Shown here piece by piece: positions 14,127-16,750 of a DNA stretch of 16,750 nucleotides. Made by a program: the position numbers and the translations under genes. Each line of letters starts with the position of its first letter. Positions within the stretch are counted from its first letter, which is position 1. The stretch covers positions 1-16,750 of the forward strand of contig CANHKH010000027.1 in the NCBI GenBank assembly GCA_947460165.1, given 5' to 3'. This DNA comes from Comamonadaceae bacterium (GTDB taxonomy: Bacteria; Pseudomonadota; Gammaproteobacteria; Burkholderiales; Burkholderiaceae_C). The notes beneath the pieces were generated by a model. The model was not told the origin of the DNA. It saw nothing but the letters and a program-made list of their open reading frames with translations, and searched no databases.

Positions 14127-15228
14127 TCGCCTGCTTGCCGGCACCGACGCCCCCCGCACCGCGCGCATTTGGCAGCCTGCCGACATCTTGCGCGCAGGCG
14201 CAGGGGGAAGCGGTTTCACGGCCACCCAATGGAAGCCCGCCGCCCGGCCATTTGAGCTGGTGCCCGCCGAGGGCCGGCCTTTGCCGCCAACCCATGGCGC
14301 AGCCCCAGAGCAGCCGCCCGAGCACGATGTGCCCGCCCTGGCCGCCTGCGAGCCTGAGGCACCGGCTTTGCCCGAGCCCGTGAACACGGTGAGCCAGCAA
14401 GCCCTGGAAGAAGCCCGCTTGCAGGCCTATGCCGAAGGCCAAGAATTTGGCCGCCACGAGGCCGAAAAGCAAGCGCGCGAGGCCGCCAAAGCCGAGCAAT
14501 CACTGCTGCAAAACCGCTTGAGCGCCTTGGAGCAAGCCCTGCAAGCGCTGGGCCAGACCCCAGAGCGCCTGCACGAGCCGCTCAAGCGGCTGGCGCTGCA
14601 TTTGGCCGAGCAATTGGTGCTGGGCGAGCTCAGCCAGTCGCCCCAGGCCATTGAGCGCCTGGTGCGCCGCTGCGTGGACGAGCTGGCCAGCCGCCGTGCC
14701 CAGGTGCTGGTGGAGTTGCACCCTGACGATTTGGCAATGCTGCAGCCCTTGCTCTTGCGGCAAGCCGCAGACGACAGCCCTGCGGCCGAAGCCAGCCGCG
14801 CGGCCGCACCGCCATGGCAGCTGCAGGCCAACACCAGCTTGCAGCCCGGCAGCGTGCGCGCCAGTGCCGAAGACGCCGTGGTCAGCGATTTGGTGGAGCA
14901 CCGCCTTGACGCGCTGGCCCGCCAGCTGCTGCTGGATCCCCAGCGCCAGGCCCGGCAGTCGGCTTTTGCGCCCGAGCGCTTGGCAGCCCGTCGTTCTGAC
15001 GTGGACGCCGTGCTCGACGCCCAGCCGCGCATGACGGACAGCCCGCGCAGCAACCGTTTCAGTCCCGTGGTGGAGGCCGAGCCTGTGGCCGCGCCGCGCA
15101 TGCCTGAGCCCGCGCCACCGCCGCCAAACCATGCCGCCAACACTGTGCTGGACGACGACAGCTTGATGGACACCGACTTTGGGGCCTATGAACAACACCC
15201 AAGCGCGCCCCAGGCGCCACCTGCATGA
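14119..15228 (+). CDS. fliH: Flagellar export ATPase regulator FliH, with long C-terminal tail
   Basis: FliH binds FliI, ties it to FliN at the C-ring and regulates its ATPase. The start is TTG at 14119, supported by GGAGG (14106-14110) 8 bases upstream and by the lack of an ATG nearby. The N-terminal RIWQPADI (about 16-23) resembles the W-x-P-x-D FliN-binding motif of other FliH proteins. The centre has the EGQEFGRHEAEKQAREA segment (GxxxG helix) and a coiled-coil region to about 145. The conserved C-terminal FliI-binding domain runs about 150-275, with LHPDDLAML and QLQANTSLQPGSVRASAE. The protein then continues to 369, against a usual 230-260, as a roughly 95-residue Pro/Ala-rich disordered tail with an acidic DDDS-DTD patch. 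It overlaps both neighbours (8 and 4 bases). Confidence 0.9.
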   Translation: MSDRLLAGTDAPRTARIWQPADILRAGAGGSGFTATQWKPAARPFELVPAEGRPLPPTHGAAPEQPPEHDVPALAACEPEAPALPEPVNTVSQQALEEARLQAYAEGQEFGRHEAEKQAREAAKAEQSLLQNRLSALEQALQALGQTPERLHEPLKRLALHLAEQLVLGELSQSPQAIERLVRRCVDELASRRAQVLVELHPDDLAMLQPLLLRQAADDSPAAEASRAAAPPWQLQANTSLQPGSVRASAEDAVVSDLVEHRLDALARQLLLDPQRQARQSAFAPERLAARRSDVDAVLDAQPRMTDSPRSNRFSPVVEAEPVAAPRMPEPAPPPPNHAANTVLDDDSLMDTDFGAYEQHPSAPQAPPA

Positions 15229-16547
15229 TGGACTTTGCCCAAGACGTAGAGCGCTGCGTGTCCCGCGTGCGCGCCCCCGAGCCGCAGCGCTGCGGCACCT
15301 TGGTGCGCTTGGTGGGCTTGCGCATGGAGGCGCGCGGCATCATGGCGCCCATAGGCACCTGCTGCGAGCTGACCAGTGGCAGCGGCCACCGCGTCGAAGC
15401 CGAGGTGGTGGGTTTCCAAGACAAAACGCTTTTTCTCATGCCCTTCACCGAACCCGTGGGCATAGGTCCGGGCGCCACCGTGCGGGCCATGCCCGACAGC
15501 GGCTCGGTCAGCCTGGGGCCTGAGCTGCTGGGCCGGGTGATTGATGGCCGGGGACACGCCATAGACGGCAAGCCCCAGCCCCAGTGCACCACCCGCTTGT
15601 CGCTGCTGGGCCTGCCGATCAACCCCATGGAGCGCGGCCCCATCAGTAAAATTTTGGACGTGGGCGTCAAAGCCATCAACGGCCTGCTCACCATTGGCCG
15701 TGGCCAGCGCATAGGCCTGGTGGCCGGCTCAGGCGTGGGCAAAAGCGTGCTCCTGGGCATGCTCACCCGCTTTACCGAAGCCGATGTGGTGGTCATTGGC
15801 CTGGTGGGCGAGCGTGGCCGCGAGGTGCAAGCCTTTATTCAAGAAACCCTGGGCGAAGAGGGCCTGGCCAAGGCCGTGGTGGTGGCCGCGCCCGCCAATG
15901 TCTCACCCGTGCTGCGGCTCAAAGCCGCGCAAATGACGCACCTGGTGGCCGAGTACTTCAGGGACCAGGGCAAAGACGTGTTGATGCTGGTCGACAGCCT
16001 CACCCGCGTGGCCCACGCTCAGCGCGAAATTGGACTGGCGGTGGGCGAGCCGCCCACCGCCAAAGGCTACCCGCCCTCGGTGTTTGCGCTTTTGCCCAAT
16101 TTGATTGAACGCGCCGGCACCGGCCGCCACGGCCACGGCTCCATCACCGCCATTTACACCGTGCTGGCCGAAGGCGACGACGCCAACGACCCCATTGTGG
16201 ACATTGCCCGCGCCTCCTTGGACGGGCAGGTCATGCTGTCCCGCAAGCTCGCCGACGCCGCGCACTACCCGGCCATTGAGCTGACGGGCTCAATTTCGCG
16301 GCTGATGCAAACCTTGCTCAGCCCCGAAGACCTCAAAGGCGCCAACCGCTTCAGGCGCTTGTGGTCGCTCTACCAGCAAAACATCGATTTGATTCAGGTG
16401 GGCGCTTACGAGGCCGGCAGCAACCCCGAGGTGGACGAAGCCATTCGCCTGCGCCAGGCCATGGAGGCGTTTTTGCGCCAAGACATGCACCTGGGCCAAC
16501 CCGAGGCGCAAACCCGCACGGCCCTGCGCCAGCTGCTTCAAAGTTAA
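15225..16547 (+). CDS. fliI: Flagellum-specific ATPase FliI
   Basis: FliI is the ATPase of the flagellar type III export apparatus, related to F1 beta. The 440-residue length is normal. The N-terminal domain is about 1-100. The catalytic core has Walker A GSGVGKS (168-174), GERGRE (195-200), Walker B LMLVDSLTR (253-261) and GYPPS (281-285), with the C-terminal domain ending LRQLLQS. The start is ATG at 15225, overlapping the fliH stop by 4 bases (ATGA), and a second ATG at 15228 is possible because codons 1 and 2 are both Met. No strong ribosome site is visible, so expression probably relies on coupling to fliH. Confidence 0.97.
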   Translation: MMDFAQDVERCVSRVRAPEPQRCGTLVRLVGLRMEARGIMAPIGTCCELTSGSGHRVEAEVVGFQDKTLFLMPFTEPVGIGPGATVRAMPDSGSVSLGPELLGRVIDGRGHAIDGKPQPQCTTRLSLLGLPINPMERGPISKILDVGVKAINGLLTIGRGQRIGLVAGSGVGKSVLLGMLTRFTEADVVVIGLVGERGREVQAFIQETLGEEGLAKAVVVAAPANVSPVLRLKAAQMTHLVAEYFRDQGKDVLMLVDSLTRVAHAQREIGLAVGEPPTAKGYPPSVFALLPNLIERAGTGRHGHGSITAIYTVLAEGDDANDPIVDIARASLDGQVMLSRKLADAAHYPAIELTGSISRLMQTLLSPEDLKGANRFRRLWSLYQQNIDLIQVGAYEAGSNPEVDEAIRLRQAMEAFLRQDMHLGQPEAQTRTALRQLLQS

Positions 16548-16570
16548 TTTAAACCGGAATTGCCCCTGTC

Positions 16571-16750
16571 ATGCTCAAGCCCCGCGCCTGTTGGTCTGTG
16601 TTGCTCAACAAAGCTGAGGAAGAGGTCGACCGCATCCAAAACGAGTTGCAGCAAATCCGCCTGCGCGCCCAAAGCTTGGAAGCCAGCCGCGAACGTCTGC
16701 TCAACTTGCACGCTGATTACCAGCAAGCCCCGGCCACGGGCAGCACCAGC
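16571..16750 (+). CDS. fliJ: FliJ, 3' end cut by window
   Basis: FliJ is the coiled-coil export chaperone that acts as the stalk of FliI and recycles chaperone complexes. The first 60 codons are present: MLKPRACWSVLLNKAEEEVDR and then a charged heptad-like helix (QNELQQIRLRAQSLEASRERLLNL), as expected for its N-terminal coiled coil. Full-length FliJ is about 145 residues. ATG 16571 is 23 bases after fliI, with GGAA at about 16556 as a ribosome site. Calling it FliJ rests on position and the coiled-coil pattern. Confidence 0.85.
   Translation, partial: MLKPRACWSVLLNKAEEEVDRIQNELQQIRLRAQSLEASRERLLNLHADYQQAPATGSTS

Noticed and set aside
13053..14387. Long minus-strand frame opposite fliG and the start of fliH
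   Set aside because: Shadow of GC-rich coding; overlaps two certain genes.

Overview
The window comes from a GC-rich bacterium. Its flagellar gene order (fliE-fliF-fliG-fliH-fliI-fliJ), single-sheath-type flagellins ending in short LR/LQ tails, and codon preference fit a betaproteobacterium of the order Burkholderiales, most likely the Comamonadaceae. The species cannot be named from the sequence alone. No tRNA, rRNA, insertion sequence or CRISPR array is visible. The region is a contiguous flagellar locus joined to a nonulosonic-acid sugar island.

Layout. (1) Positions 3-2764, plus strand: the end of a sugar-nucleotide pathway. It holds a 5'-truncated hydrolysing 2-epimerase (NeuC/LegG type), a CBS-nucleotidyltransferase fusion of the PtmE type, and a CMP-nonulosonate synthetase (LegF/PtmB/NeuA type). 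The set suggests CMP-legionaminic acid, or a related sugar, made by the GDP-sugar route. (2) Positions 2765-5316, plus strand: flaG and two flagellin genes. flaG and the first flagellin each have a near-consensus sigma-28 promoter, and the first flagellin is closed by a strong terminator. (3) Positions 5432-7213, minus strand: maf, a nonulosonate transferase for flagellin. (4) Positions 7214-7475: an intergenic region with a perfect-consensus sigma-54 promoter facing right and a weaker sigma-54-like site facing left towards maf. (5) Positions 7476-8825, plus strand: a small TPR-like gene followed by a third flagellin. Two nearly identical hairpins lie just upstream of the two start codons. (6) Positions 8876-9187: a small cysteine-containing conserved protein of unknown role. 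(7) Positions 9312-10805: a sigma-54 enhancer-binding activator of the FlrC/FleR/FleQ type with a degenerate receiver domain, behind its own sigma-54 promoter. (8) Position 10839 to the window end: fliE, fliF, fliG, fliH, fliI and the first 60 codons of fliJ. These form a tight operon for the export-gate and MS-ring/C-ring base and the export ATPase.

How it fits together. The sugar genes make an activated nonulosonic acid, Maf attaches it to flagellin Ser/Thr, and three short flagellins are the candidate acceptors. The FlrC-like activator plus sigma-54 should drive itself, the TPR-flagellin unit and perhaps maf, while sigma-28 drives flaG and flagellin 1. Flagellin genes are therefore split between two promoter classes. 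The most unusual items are the TPR-flagellin unit with its paired hairpins, the unphosphorylatable-looking activator, the long C-terminal tail of FliH, and the small cysteine protein. fliD and fliS are not present in this window.
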